Below, piece by piece: positions 34,783 through 44,012 of a DNA stretch of 64,000 nt. The notes under the pieces were generated by a model, which saw only the letters and a program-made list of their open reading frames with translations, was not told where the DNA came from and made no database searches. The number at the start of each line of letters is the position of its first letter. Positions within the stretch are counted from its first letter, which is position 1. Source of the stretch: Spongiibacter marinus (GTDB lineage: Bacteria; Pseudomonadota; Gammaproteobacteria; Pseudomonadales; Spongiibacteraceae); assembly GCF_016906995.1 (NCBI RefSeq), contig NZ_JAFBBD010000001.1, positions 248,001 through 312,000 of the forward strand, in the 5' to 3' direction. Both the position numbers and the translations under genes were made by a program.

Positions 34783-35586
34783 ATGAATAGTGTTGAGCAC
34801 CGCCCCCAGGTGCTGGTGTTCGACAGCGGTGTCGGTAGCCTGAGCATCGGCGCCGAAATCCACCATTTGCTTCCCGATATTGACCTGCTCTACGCGATGG
34901 ATCGCGGCGGCTTCCCCTACGGCATGTGGCAGGAGGATGCACTGGTAGAACATATTCTCCAGCGTATTCACACCTTGCTACAGCGCCATCGCATCGATAT
35001 CGTGGTGGTCGCATGCAACAGCGCCAGCACTGCCGTGCTACCGAGTTTACGACAGCAAGTCTCCCTTCCTGTTGTGGGTGTCGTGCCCGCCATTAAGCCT
35101 GCCGCCCTGCAAAGCAAAAGCCGTGTTATTGGCCTGCTCGCCACGCCCGGCACCATAAAACGGCGCTACACTGCCGAGCTAATCGACACCTTTGCCAGCG
35201 ACTGCACCGTGCTATCGGTAGGAGCAGAAGCGCTGGCACCGGCGGTGGAAACGTTATTCTGGCAGGACGAGGATTCCCCTGACGTTTGGCAGAGTGTGGC
35301 AGCCGCATTTCACCAACACCCCAGCGCAAAAGCGCTGGACACAATCGTATTGGCTTGCACCCACTTCCCTCTGGTTAAACCACAACTAGCCAAACACCTC
35401 CCGGGAATCAATTGGATAGATTCTGGTGAAGCCATTGCGCGGAGAGTGAAAGATTTGCTTGAAAATAATCGCTACATTCGCGAAGGCAAGGGGCGCCAAC
35501 GCGCGTGTATTCTCGGGGCAGAAGCGGCCAGCCAGACTCTGGGCGATAAGCTCGCCACCCGCGGCATTGAACTCATCGCAGATTAA
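34783..35586 (+). CDS. murI: Glutamate racemase
   Basis: This 267-residue enzyme makes D-glutamate for peptidoglycan. The catalytic Cys78 is in VVVACNSAST and Cys192 in LACTHFPLV. Asp14/Ser15 in FDSGVGSLS bind substrate; most family members have DSGVGG, so the second Gly is replaced by Ser. The GGFPYG motif is present. The start ATG 34783 lies 7 bases after the peroxiredoxin stop. Its last 14 bases overlap the convergent gene at 35573. Confidence 0.92.
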   Translation: MNSVEHRPQVLVFDSGVGSLSIGAEIHHLLPDIDLLYAMDRGGFPYGMWQEDALVEHILQRIHTLLQRHRIDIVVVACNSASTAVLPSLRQQVSLPVVGVVPAIKPAALQSKSRVIGLLATPGTIKRRYTAELIDTFASDCTVLSVGAEALAPAVETLFWQDEDSPDVWQSVAAAFHQHPSAKALDTIVLACTHFPLVKPQLAKHLPGINWIDSGEAIARRVKDLLENNRYIREGKGRQRACILGAEAASQTLGDKLATRGIELIAD

Positions 35587-35911
35587 AGCGCTCAGCCTCG
35601 CGGTTATAACGCTCCACCGCCGCCGACATCTCCGCCATCGCAGTATTGTAACGAGCGATGCGCTCTAACCGGCGTTGCGCCGTGTCATACCCGGTTCCCT
35701 TGGCGGTTTTTTCCATGGCGTCCAGGCACTTTAGGTAACGGCCTTGCTCGTCGACATAACGCTCGAGTTGCTGGCGCAGCTGTTGCATCTCGTCGCGGCT
35801 TGCCGCCTCGCCATCGGGGAACTGCTTGGGCGGCGCAGGCAGTTTGCAGGCCGCCCAGCTGGATAGGGGCATCAGGCAAACGATCCAAAGCAGGATGACT
35901 GCGCGCTTCAT
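35573..35911 (-). CDS. Secreted helical protein of unknown function
   Basis: This 112-residue protein starts at ATG 35911 after GGAG. It has a signal peptide (residues 1-20, MKRAVILLWIVCLMPLSSWA) and a following Cys. The mature part is a charged, Gln/Arg-rich predicted coiled coil (EMQQLRQQLERYVDEQGRYL and RRLERIARYNTAMAEM) with a second Cys in YLKCLDAM that could form a disulfide. I recognise no family. Convergent overlap with murI by 14 bases means that the two ends share sequence. Confidence 0.75.
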   Translation of the reverse strand: MKRAVILLWIVCLMPLSSWAACKLPAPPKQFPDGEAASRDEMQQLRQQLERYVDEQGRYLKCLDAMEKTAKGTGYDTAQRRLERIARYNTAMAEMSAAVERYNREAERFNLR

Positions 35912-35962
35912 TGCATCTCCAGAAAGAGTAGGTTGCGCACTAGTATAGCCGCTAGCCATACA

Positions 35963-35990
35963 AAAAAGGGCGCCCAGTTGGACGCCCTTT
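35963..35990 (-). terminator. Terminator after the Rieske gene
   Basis: On the minus strand AAAAGGGCG and CGCCC followed by a TTTTTT run form a stem over a short loop. It separates the Rieske gene from the secreted helical protein gene. Confidence 0.8.
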
Positions 35991-36020
35991 TCATTTATCT
36001 GACCAGATTCACACTTGCCC

Positions 36021-37034
36021 TTACAGCGAGCGTGGGTCGAAGCCACCGGCATAGAACTGAGAATACCATTTGCGGAATTTCGCGATAGGGCCGTCGCCGT
36101 CACACAAAATTGGCAGTGGGCGATAGATCTTGTTTTCCCAGATGGGCTTATCTTCCTCAAGCTGGCCAACGATATTGGCGATAATCGCCGCGTTCACACC
36201 ACCTTTCTGTACTTCACCGTTAACCTTGGGCTGGGTGAAGGCAAAGCGGACATGCACCGTGTCATCGTCAATCGGCGTAGTTAGCCCCATCAAGAAGGTA
36301 TCGGCGATACCTTCAAACTTAGTGAAACCCTGGCCGGGGCCAGCGCTACCAGTACGGATTGAGCCGCGTACCTCACCGCGTGGCGTCGGCATGTTGGCCT
36401 GCTGCAAACCGCGCACCATAGGGCCGTCGTAGGTGGTTTCCCACTCGGGGAACGACGCCGTACCGTGGACATATTTAAAGTGAGCAGGGTCAGCCGCATT
36501 TTCTGCCATTTCCTGAGCGTGAGTATTCAGAATCCATTCGTAGCGATCCAGCGGTGACCAATCGTCAGAGTTTGCCTCGTCGTGCTCAATAACTTCCCAC
36601 TTCGGCGCTTCGCCTTCTGGGTGGTACCACGCCCAAATAACTTGGTTAATTTCACGCACCGGGAAAGACTTCAAACACTTCTGGCCCTTCACTTTAGGCG
36701 GCATATTCTTCGCGTAAGGAACCTCAACACATTCACCTTCCGGGCTAAACTTCCACGAGTGGAAAGGGCAGACAATATTGTTACCTTCTATACGACCACC
36801 ACCGGTGCCCGAACGCTCGTGAATACCGTGGCCCAGGTGAGCACCGAGGTGGGGACAGTACGCTTCCATCAATACCGCGCGACCGGCTTCTGTACGAAAC
36901 AACACCAGCTCTTGGCCGAAGTAATGCACAGCGCGGGACTCGCTGGGAGCCAGTTCGTCAGAAAAAGAAACCGCAAACCAACCATACGGCATGGGCATTG
37001 GGTAGCGTTTTACGGTAGTTGTTGTGCTAGTCAT
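36021..37034 (-). CDS. Rieske non-haem iron oxygenase (KshA/DAF-36-like)
   Basis: This 337-residue terminal oxygenase shows the Rieske [2Fe-2S] site: Cys60-x-His62 (YCPHLGAHLGHG) and Cys89-x2-His92 (IVCPFHSWKF). The catalytic iron ligands are in the segment ENAADPAHFKYVHG (His185 and His190; Asp182 bridges; Asn179 precedes). The family includes 3-ketosteroid 9-alpha-hydroxylase and DAF-36/Neverland, so a steroid substrate is plausible. No reductase gene is nearby; electrons must come from elsewhere. A terminator follows. AGAGCTGAGGAC precedes the ATG. Confidence 0.88.
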   Translation of the reverse strand: MTSTTTTVKRYPMPMPYGWFAVSFSDELAPSESRAVHYFGQELVLFRTEAGRAVLMEAYCPHLGAHLGHGIHERSGTGGGRIEGNNIVCPFHSWKFSPEGECVEVPYAKNMPPKVKGQKCLKSFPVREINQVIWAWYHPEGEAPKWEVIEHDEANSDDWSPLDRYEWILNTHAQEMAENAADPAHFKYVHGTASFPEWETTYDGPMVRGLQQANMPTPRGEVRGSIRTGSAGPGQGFTKFEGIADTFLMGLTTPIDDDTVHVRFAFTQPKVNGEVQKGGVNAAIIANIVGQLEEDKPIWENKIYRPLPILCDGDGPIAKFRKWYSQFYAGGFDPRSL

Positions 37035-37219
37035 TGGCTTGTCCTCAGCTCTAACGCATTAAGATCGCCGCAAGGCGGCTAAAAACCCTATAAAAAGAAG
37101 GCCTATTCACGGTTTCCAGAGTAAACGTTGCCAGCAGCCAGACAATGACAAAATGAGACATCCCACTGGCAAAATACGACAGTGGGGGATTCTAAGGCCA
37201 ATAAAAAACGGTCTCTTCA

Positions 37220-37927
37220 CTACTGGCGCCAGCTGCGAAGCTTCTCCATGAACACATCGGCGCCCATGCGAATTAGCGACTCATCAGCAGAACCGGGCTT
37301 GGCACCGGTGTAAATAATGGCTTCTTGTACAGCGATTTCCTTGGCGACATCTTCCAGTGTTTGCTGGTCCACCTCTTCGCCGTCAGCCGTTTCAATACGC
37401 CCCTCGGCCGCCGCACGGATCTGCGCCGCCTGCTCACTGTCTGGATCTATCCCCGCACGCTCCATCACCGCTATGGCAGCAAAACGCTCACTGGCCTGGC
37501 GGTGTGATATCGCTTCACCGTGCGCATTATAAGCACCGTCGTTGGGCTTATCCGCAATTTCTGGCGATTGCCCCATGCTTATGCGAATCATCGCCGCCTC
37601 TTGCGAATAGGGGTCGACACCCGCTTTTTTGACCGCCGCCTCTACAGCGACGGCATCTGCTAATGCGCTGGCCGATATCGCCTGACCAAAGCGGTCGTAG
37701 ACCCGCCAATCGGCACGCGCCTGGGCACCACCTGCGTTGCCCTTGGCGGCGTAGGTATCGCCAGTTTTTTGCGTGTTTTTACCGTGAGCATGCCCCTGTG
37801 CGGGCTCTCCCGGTGCTTTATTCTGGCCGGGCGCATGGGCCTTGCCGTAAGCATTGCCATTTCCGGGTTCAGCTTGCACAAGGCTTGCGCAGGCAAGCAG
37901 CATTACAATCGCCAGGCTGTATTTCAT
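37220..37927 (-). CDS. Secreted protein with three 45-residue repeats
   Basis: This 235-residue protein starts at ATG 37927 after GAGAGAG. A signal peptide (about residues 1-20) precedes a Gly/Ala/His-rich region (to 70). Three imperfect repeats follow at about 77-119, 132-176 and 179-222, sharing G-x-A-I-S, a helical A/V-rich centre and an AG(V/I)DP-x-S-(Q/E) turn ending in I-R. I know no family. The repeats, each predicted helical, suggest a binding scaffold in the periplasm or outside the cell. Confidence 0.8.
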   Translation of the reverse strand: MKYSLAIVMLLACASLVQAEPGNGNAYGKAHAPGQNKAPGEPAQGHAHGKNTQKTGDTYAAKGNAGGAQARADWRVYDRFGQAISASALADAVAVEAAVKKAGVDPYSQEAAMIRISMGQSPEIADKPNDGAYNAHGEAISHRQASERFAAIAVMERAGIDPDSEQAAQIRAAAEGRIETADGEEVDQQTLEDVAKEIAVQEAIIYTGAKPGSADESLIRMGADVFMEKLRSWRQ

Positions 37928-37992
37928 AAACACTCTCTCAACATGTTATTGCTTACAGGCTACCCGCCCGCAGGCTGTGATAATATCGACGG

Positions 37993-38985
37993 ATGACTAC
38001 AGCCACTCCGCCACTGCAAGATCGATTTGGTCGCCAGGTAGACTACCTGCGCCTCTCCGTTACCGACCGCTGCGATTTTCGCTGCGTCTACTGCATGGCC
38101 GAGGACATGACCTTTCTACCCCGGCGCGACATCCTTAGTCTGGAACAACTCTACGACATTGGCGCCGCATTTGTGCAATTGGGTGTCACAAAAATTCGTT
38201 TGACCGGCGGCGAACCGCTGGTGCGCCGCAATGTGCTGTCGCTGGTGGAGCGCTTAGCGTCGCTGGACGGCCTCGAACAATTAAATATGACCAGCAATGG
38301 CGCCCAGCTGGATCGCTATGCTGAGCCCCTGTATCGCGCAGGCTTAACCGGCATCAATATCAGCCTGGACAGCCTCCGCGAAGATCGCTTTAAAGAGCTG
38401 ACGCGCGTAGGCGAACTGAGCAAGGTATTGGCCGGCATCGACGCCGCCAAAGCCGCCGGCTTTGAGCGGATTAAATTGAATGCGGTCATTATGAACGGCC
38501 GCAACGACGACGAGATCCTGGACTTGGTGGATTTCGCCCGCGACCGCAACGTCGATATCAGCTTTATTGAAGAAATGCCCCTCGGCCATATCAGCGAGCA
38601 CGACCGGGCCCTCAGCTTCTGTAGCAGCGATGAAATTCATCGGCGCATACACGCGCGCTACCCACTTACCGCCAGCGCGGAAACCAGCGGCGGTCCGTCG
38701 CGCTATTACCGTATGGCTGACAGCGCAAGCCGGGTTGGTTTGATCTCGCCCCACAGCCACAACTTCTGCCATCTCTGCAATCGCGTGAGACTGACCGTTG
38801 AGGGGCGTTTATTGCTTTGCCTGGGCAATGAATACTCCGTCGACCTCAAAAGCGTGCTGGAAAACCAGCCAGAGCAGCTTCAGCAACGTATTATCGACGC
38901 CATGGACATCAAACCTGAGCGCCACCACTTCGACCTGAATGATGAGCCTCAGATCGTGCGCTTTATGAATACCACTGGCGGCTAA
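37993..38985 (+). CDS. moaA: GTP 3',8-cyclase of molybdenum cofactor synthesis
   Basis: This 330-residue radical-SAM enzyme has the first cluster motif Cys27-x3-Cys31-x2-Cys34 (CDFRCVYC). The second cluster is in [18 protein letters not shown], and the C-terminus is the conserved Gly-Gly that activates the enzyme. The other mo genes are not in the window, so moaA stands alone here. It may be co-transcribed with the next gene 6 bases downstream. Confidence 0.96.
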   Translation: MTTATPPLQDRFGRQVDYLRLSVTDRCDFRCVYCMAEDMTFLPRRDILSLEQLYDIGAAFVQLGVTKIRLTGGEPLVRRNVLSLVERLASLDGLEQLNMTSNGAQLDRYAEPLYRAGLTGINISLDSLREDRFKELTRVGELSKVLAGIDAAKAAGFERIKLNAVIMNGRNDDEILDLVDFARDRNVDISFIEEMPLGHISEHDRALSFCSSDEIHRRIHARYPLTASAETSGGPSRYYRMADSASRVGLISPHSHNFCHLCNRVRLTVEGRLLLCLGNEYSVDLKSVLENQPEQLQQRIIDAMDIKPERHHFDLNDEPQIVRFMNTTGG

Positions 38986-38991
38986 GGCGCC

Positions 38992-39474
38992 ATGCAAGCG
39001 CAGCAAATTATCAAGCAGCTTAAACTGGAAGCCCACCCCGAGGGCGGCTATTTCAGGCGCAGCTTTACCCACCCACAAACCACTGGCGACGGCAGTGCGC
39101 AGCGCCCGCTGATGAGCAGCATCTATTATTTGCTCACCGCCGACAGCGCCACTGGCTACCTGCACCGCAATCGCAGCGGCATCCTGCATTTTTGGCAGGG
39201 CGGCTCCCCCCTTCACTACACTCTCTTGAAAGAAAACGGCGATGTTGAGCACCTCGTCATGGGGCCAGACCTCGAAAAGGGGCAGCATCTGCAGCTCTAT
39301 GTGCCCGGCGGATGGTGGAAAGCCTCCCAGCTCAAAGAAGGCGACTACGGCTTGATCTCCGAAGCGGTTAGCCCGGGCTTCGACTACCGCGACCATGAAT
39401 TTGCCAACGCCGACGATATTCAGGCAGGCTACCCACGGCACTGGCAAGCTCTGCAGCAACTAGTGCGGCCCTAG
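38992..39474 (+). CDS. DUF985/cupin_5 family protein
   Basis: This 160-residue single-cupin protein has EAHPEGGYFRRSF, SSIYYLLTADS, FWQGGSPLHYTLL, LYVPGGWWKASQL and LISEAVSPGFDYRDHEFA. The cupin_5 family has no firmly known reaction. It follows moaA by six bases and precedes moxR by 21 bases. Confidence 0.9.
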   Translation: MQAQQIIKQLKLEAHPEGGYFRRSFTHPQTTGDGSAQRPLMSSIYYLLTADSATGYLHRNRSGILHFWQGGSPLHYTLLKENGDVEHLVMGPDLEKGQHLQLYVPGGWWKASQLKEGDYGLISEAVSPGFDYRDHEFANADDIQAGYPRHWQALQQLVRP

Positions 39475-39495
39475 GCAGCGAACACAGGACTCTGT

Positions 39496-40419
39496 ATGAA
39501 TACGGCGAGACAAGCCATCGATGAACTGATTTCACAGCTGGCCGAGCAGGGCTACATCGCCAGCGAGCAAATCGCTACCACCCTGCACCTTGCCCGCGCG
39601 CTCCAGCGCCCTATCCTGATTGAGGGGCCGCCCGGCGTTGGCAAGACCGAGCTCGCCAACGCCAGTGCGGCGATGCTCAAGTTACCGCTGTTTCGACTGC
39701 AGTGCTACGAAGGTTTAGACGAAAGCAAGGCACTGTACGACTGGAAATACAGCAAGCAACTGCTCTATGTGCAAGTGTTAAAAGAGCAGCTACAAGGCAT
39801 TCTTGGCGGCGCCAACGACCTGTCCGCAGCCGTGGAACGCCTGCACAACTTCGATGATATTTTCTACTCAGAGCGGTTTCTGGAACCTCGCCCTCTGCTC
39901 AGCGCGCTGCAAAGCGATGACGGCGCCGTACTGTTGATCGATGAAATCGACAAAGCCGACTACGAATTTGAGTCGCTGCTGCTGGAAATCCTCGCCGACT
40001 TCGCGGTCACCCTGCCGGAAATTGGCACCCTGCGTGCCAAACACAAGCCGCTGGTGCTTTTGACCAGTAACAATACCCGCGACCTCAGCGATGCGCTCAA
40101 GCGACGCTGCCTGCACCTGTACATCCCCTTTCCCGAAGCAGAGCTAGAGAGCCGCATCGTGCAAAGCCGGGTGCCAGACGTCGCCGACAGCCTGCGCCAA
40201 CAGCTGGTCACTTTTGTGCACGGGGTTCGTCAGCTCGACCTGAAAAAACAGCCGGCCATCAGCGAAACGATCGACTGGGCGCGCAGCCTACTACTGCTGC
40301 ATGCCGACAGCCTGTCCGCCGCACTGGTTGATGACAGCCTGAATGTGCTGCTGAAATACGAGGAAGATATCAACATCGTGCGGCCTGAAATCACCCGCCT
40401 ACTCAGCCAGCGTTACTGA
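39496..40419 (+). CDS. MoxR-family AAA ATPase
   Basis: This 307-residue ATPase has a Walker A GPPGVGKT at 44-51, Walker B VLLIDEIDKADY, and sensor motifs including LLTSNNTRDLSDALKRRC. MoxR ATPases act as chaperones that insert metal cofactors or assemble complexes, together with a VWA protein. The next gene encodes exactly such a partner, similar to CoxD/CoxE of carbon monoxide dehydrogenase maturation. No coxMSL genes are seen here. Confidence 0.92.
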   Translation: MNTARQAIDELISQLAEQGYIASEQIATTLHLARALQRPILIEGPPGVGKTELANASAAMLKLPLFRLQCYEGLDESKALYDWKYSKQLLYVQVLKEQLQGILGGANDLSAAVERLHNFDDIFYSERFLEPRPLLSALQSDDGAVLLIDEIDKADYEFESLLLEILADFAVTLPEIGTLRAKHKPLVLLTSNNTRDLSDALKRRCLHLYIPFPEAELESRIVQSRVPDVADSLRQQLVTFVHGVRQLDLKKQPAISETIDWARSLLLLHADSLSAALVDDSLNVLLKYEEDINIVRPEITRLLSQRY

Positions 40420-40425
40420 AACAAC

Positions 40426-41784
40426 GTGGAAGCCACCTTACTGCAGTTTATTCGCCACCTACGTCATGCTGGAGTCGGTATTTCCACCGCAGAAACGCTA
40501 GACGCCATGCAAGTTGCTGTCAGCCTTGGCTATGGTGATCGCCAGCTTTTACACGACGGCTTGGCGAGCTGCCTAGCGAAGTCAGAGGAACAACGTCAGT
40601 TGTTCAGCCGCTGCTTCGCCCAATTCTTTGACCTGGCAGAAACACCCAACGACACCACACACACCGTCGACCCAGAGATCCCACAAGACCGCAGTGCCGA
40701 CGACGGCGAAACCGCGGGCGAGGGCGAGGGCCAAGGGCAGGGTGGCGGTGGCGGCATGGGCAGCGATGCACTGCGCGCGGAGCTGATGCGCGCCGCAGGC
40801 GACGTCGACCTGGCCGCAATGCAATACCCCACCCAACGCGGCATATTCCGCCGGCGCATCCTCGACGCCCTCAATGACAGCGGCCGCCGCGAGCGTATCG
40901 CCCAATTGGCCAGTGGCAGCCCACCAGAGCAACAACAGGCTCGGTGGCTGGAACGCGAGCGGGAAACGCAACTGGCACAACTCAGCGAATTGCTAGACCG
41001 ACAGTTATTGCTCAACAACAATGCCGCTACCCGCGAGTTTCAAGAAACCTTAATGCGCGATAGCCAGCTGTCGGCATTGGACACCTACTATCGCGACCGC
41101 CTGCCGCCGCTGATACGCAAGCTAGCCAAAAAACTCGCCGCCAAGCACCGGCAGCGTTATCGGCGCGCCAAACGCGGCCGCTTAGACCTCGGCAAGACCT
41201 TGCGCCGCAACATCGCACTCGGAGGGGTTCCCTTCCATCGCTACTGGAAAAGCACCCGCCGCGAAAAAAGCGAAATTTTTGTGCTGTGCGACCTCAGTGG
41301 CTCAGTTAGCAGTTGGTCGCAAGTGCTAATGCTGTTTATGCAGGCCCTGGCCGACGTACTCCCCAACACACGCAGCTTTGTTTTCTGTGGCGAAAGCGTT
41401 GAAGTCAGCGAGCTATTCCGCCAGCACGATGCCGACGAGGCCCTCGCGATTATTCAGCAGCGCCACGGCATGGGCAGCAGCGATTACGGCCGCGCGCTGA
41501 ACAGCTTTCGCCAGTTAGTTGAAGAGCGCGTCAATCGTCGCAGTACCATCATTATTCTCGGCGACGGCCGGGGCAACGGCGGCAACACCGGCATTGCCGC
41601 ACTGCGAGAACTCTACCACCGCGCCCGCCTGGTGCTGTGGTTCAATCCAGAATCCCAGGGCCGCTGGAATACAGGTGACTCGGAAATACGCCGCTACCAG
41701 ACGGCGTGTCACTACGTGGCGGAATGCGGTTCACTGCGCAAGCTCGAGCGCTTGCTGGACGAGCTGCTGACACTGATTCGATAA
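40426..41784 (+). CDS. CoxE-like von Willebrand A protein
   Basis: This 452-residue protein starts with GTG six bases after the MoxR stop. A helical N-terminal half is followed by a Gly/Gln/Glu-rich linker near residues 95-110. The C-terminal VWA domain has a MIDAS LCDLSGSVSSW near residue 288. Together with MoxR it forms a chaperone pair. The client protein is not identifiable in this window. Confidence 0.9.
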   Translation: MEATLLQFIRHLRHAGVGISTAETLDAMQVAVSLGYGDRQLLHDGLASCLAKSEEQRQLFSRCFAQFFDLAETPNDTTHTVDPEIPQDRSADDGETAGEGEGQGQGGGGGMGSDALRAELMRAAGDVDLAAMQYPTQRGIFRRRILDALNDSGRRERIAQLASGSPPEQQQARWLERERETQLAQLSELLDRQLLLNNNAATREFQETLMRDSQLSALDTYYRDRLPPLIRKLAKKLAAKHRQRYRRAKRGRLDLGKTLRRNIALGGVPFHRYWKSTRREKSEIFVLCDLSGSVSSWSQVLMLFMQALADVLPNTRSFVFCGESVEVSELFRQHDADEALAIIQQRHGMGSSDYGRALNSFRQLVEERVNRRSTIIILGDGRGNGGNTGIAALRELYHRARLVLWFNPESQGRWNTGDSEIRRYQTACHYVAECGSLRKLERLLDELLTLIR

Positions 41785-41885
41785 AAAACGGCAAATATTG
41801 CCATTGGTTTCGCAAGCGGTCGTGCCGAGCGCGAACAAACTGTTTACTATTAGCCCCGCCGACAAGCAGGAATCCGCGAGTCATC

Positions 41886-42524
41886 ATGAATAAGTTCAAG
41901 CACTTTATCGGCCAGTCATTTATTGGCGGCATCCTTGTTATCGCCCCGATTGTTATCCTGTTACTGGCATTGCGCTGGGCGGTAAATGCCGTGCAAAGTT
42001 TGATCGCGCCGCTCACCGAGCCACTGGTGAAAATTAGCGGTGCGCCACCTGCTTTGATTGATGTTGTTGTTATTGCACTGATTTTATTCGCCTGCTTTGT
42101 GGTGGGGACCTTGGTCGCCACCAGTGCGGGTCGCTTCGCTCAGGGCTTTGTCGACCGTCACCTGTCACGTTTCGCCCCCGGCTACCGGCTGATCCGCGAC
42201 ATCCTTCAGCAAATGTTTGGCAACGACAGCAACTCGCCCTTTACCCGCGGCGAGGTCGCCATCGTTCAGCTGTACGGCCGCGACGTTCCCACCCAAGCCA
42301 CCGCCATCGTCACCAGTCGCCACGACAATGGCTGGTTTAGCGTATTCGTTCCCACAGGCCCCAACCCCACCTCGGGCTTTGTATATCACCTGCCCGGTGA
42401 TTGCGTTACCTTGCGGCCGGATATAAAACTCGACGCGGCATTTAAATCCATTATTGCCTGTGGCGCCGGTTCCGCTGAATTGGGCGTGTGCCGCAATAAC
42501 GACTTACCACGCAGCGCAGAGTAG
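41886..42524 (+). CDS. DUF502 membrane protein
   Basis: The start is the ATG after a short AGGAA region, giving 212 residues. Two N-terminal hydrophobic helices (IGGILVIAPIVILLLALRW and VVVIALILFACFVVGTLV) are followed by a soluble domain containing GYRLIRDILQQMF and FVPTGPNPTSGFVYHLPGD, typical of DUF502. The family is a conserved inner-membrane protein of unknown function. TrkH follows 8 bases later. Confidence 0.92.
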   Translation: MNKFKHFIGQSFIGGILVIAPIVILLLALRWAVNAVQSLIAPLTEPLVKISGAPPALIDVVVIALILFACFVVGTLVATSAGRFAQGFVDRHLSRFAPGYRLIRDILQQMFGNDSNSPFTRGEVAIVQLYGRDVPTQATAIVTSRHDNGWFSVFVPTGPNPTSGFVYHLPGDCVTLRPDIKLDAAFKSIIACGAGSAELGVCRNNDLPRSAE

Positions 42525-42532
42525 GACCCAGC

Positions 42533-43993
42533 ATGAGCCCCCAGCGCCTGATGATGCCCGTCGTCAAGGTCTGCAGCTTTACCATCGCCGTCTTCGGCCT
42601 GAGCCTGATGCTGCCGCTGGCCACCGCATGGATTTACAGCAGTGACAACGCCGCGGCCTACACACTGGTGCTGCTCGTCTGCGAAAGCCTGGCACTGGCT
42701 GGCGCCATAGCCACCTGGAATTACCAGATTCACGCGCTCACGCCGCGCCATATGTTCTTAATTACCAGCGTGAGCTGGCTGCTGATGTCCCTGCTTGGTG
42801 CCTTACCGCTGCTATTAACAGACACGGTGTTCAGCCTTAGCGATGCCGTTTTCGAGTCGACTTCAGGGCTGACGACAACCGGTTCAACGGTGCTTACCGG
42901 CCTGGACAATCTGCCCGCCGACATCCTGCTGTGGCGCTCCATGTTGCAATGGATAGGCGGCCTCGGCGTTATTGCCATGGCCGTGGCGATACTGCCATTC
43001 TTACGCGTTGGCGGGATGCGCCTTTTTCAAACAGAGTCCTCCGACTGGTCAGACAAAGCGCTGCCGCGCGCCAAAACGATGATCAGCCGGATCATCTATT
43101 TTTACCTGGTACTCACCGCGCTGTGTACCGGCGCTTATATGCTGGCCGGAATGGACAGCTTCCACGCCATTAACCACGCGATGACCACGCTATCGACGGG
43201 CGGCTTTTCCACCTCGGACAATTCCTTCGCTCAGTTCGACGACCTGGGAAGCCACTGGGTGGCGATTGTGTTTATGATGATCGGTGCGCTGCCGTTCACC
43301 CTTTATGTGCAATCGCTGTCACAACGGCGCTGGCTATTGTGGAAAGATCAGCAGCTGCGCGGCTTCGTATTGATCGTCATCGCTGCCTGTTTAATCCTCA
43401 GCCTCTACCAAATACTGGTGAATCATCAGGCGCCGCTGCGCGCCCTGACACTGTCCAGCTTTAACCTTATCTCGGTAATCAGTACGACCGGCTTCGCCAG
43501 CGGTGACTACAGTCACTGGGGGCCATTTGCCGCCGCACTGTTTTTCTTCGCGACGTTTATGGGTGGCTGCTCGGGCTCGACCAGCGGCGGGGTGAAAATG
43601 TTTCGCTTCCAGCTGCTCGCCATTAGTCTGAAGGAATCGCTTTCGCGGGCCCTGCACCCCCGGGCGGTCGTGCCGAGGCGCTACAATGGCCACAAGGTAG
43701 ACGACGCGATTCTTCTGTCATCCGTTGCCTACTTATTTGTCATGCTGATCAGCCTGATGCTGATTACCTTATTGCTCAGCTTCAGTGGCGTCGACTTCGA
43801 TACTGCGCTCACGGGCGCCAGCACCGCACTGATGAATGTCGGCCCAGGGCTGGGGGAATTGATCGGGCCAGCGGGCAACTTCGCCAGCCTGAGCGATACC
43901 AGCAAGTGGATTTTAAGCGTGGGAATGCTGCTCGGACGCTTGGAATTTATTACTGTGTTGGTGCTGTTTACCCCGGCCTTCTGGCGCAGTTAA
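42533..43993 (+). CDS. trkH: TrkH-family potassium uptake channel
   Basis: This 486-residue protein has many hydrophobic segments and the repeated pore loops of Trk/Ktr channels, including ESTSGLTTTGSTVL, ALTTLSTGGFST (here TTLSTGGFSTSD), ISTTGFASGDYS and TALMNVGPGLGE, each with the key Gly. It needs a TrkA-like partner, which lies elsewhere. No terminator separates it from the convergent lrgB gene. Confidence 0.95.
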   Translation: MSPQRLMMPVVKVCSFTIAVFGLSLMLPLATAWIYSSDNAAAYTLVLLVCESLALAGAIATWNYQIHALTPRHMFLITSVSWLLMSLLGALPLLLTDTVFSLSDAVFESTSGLTTTGSTVLTGLDNLPADILLWRSMLQWIGGLGVIAMAVAILPFLRVGGMRLFQTESSDWSDKALPRAKTMISRIIYFYLVLTALCTGAYMLAGMDSFHAINHAMTTLSTGGFSTSDNSFAQFDDLGSHWVAIVFMMIGALPFTLYVQSLSQRRWLLWKDQQLRGFVLIVIAACLILSLYQILVNHQAPLRALTLSSFNLISVISTTGFASGDYSHWGPFAAALFFFATFMGGCSGSTSGGVKMFRFQLLAISLKESLSRALHPRAVVPRRYNGHKVDDAILLSSVAYLFVMLISLMLITLLLSFSGVDFDTALTGASTALMNVGPGLGELIGPAGNFASLSDTSKWILSVGMLLGRLEFITVLVLFTPAFWRS

Positions 43994-44012
43994 GTTTCAC
44001 CGCAGCCAAAAC

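Noticed and set aside
38809-39459. 216-residue open frame antisense to moaA and the cupin gene
   Set aside because: It spans two well-supported genes on the other strand and shows no family features.
40700-40760. Gly/Gln-rich low-complexity stretch
   Set aside because: It is an inter-domain linker in the VWA protein; such linkers are usual in CoxE-like proteins.
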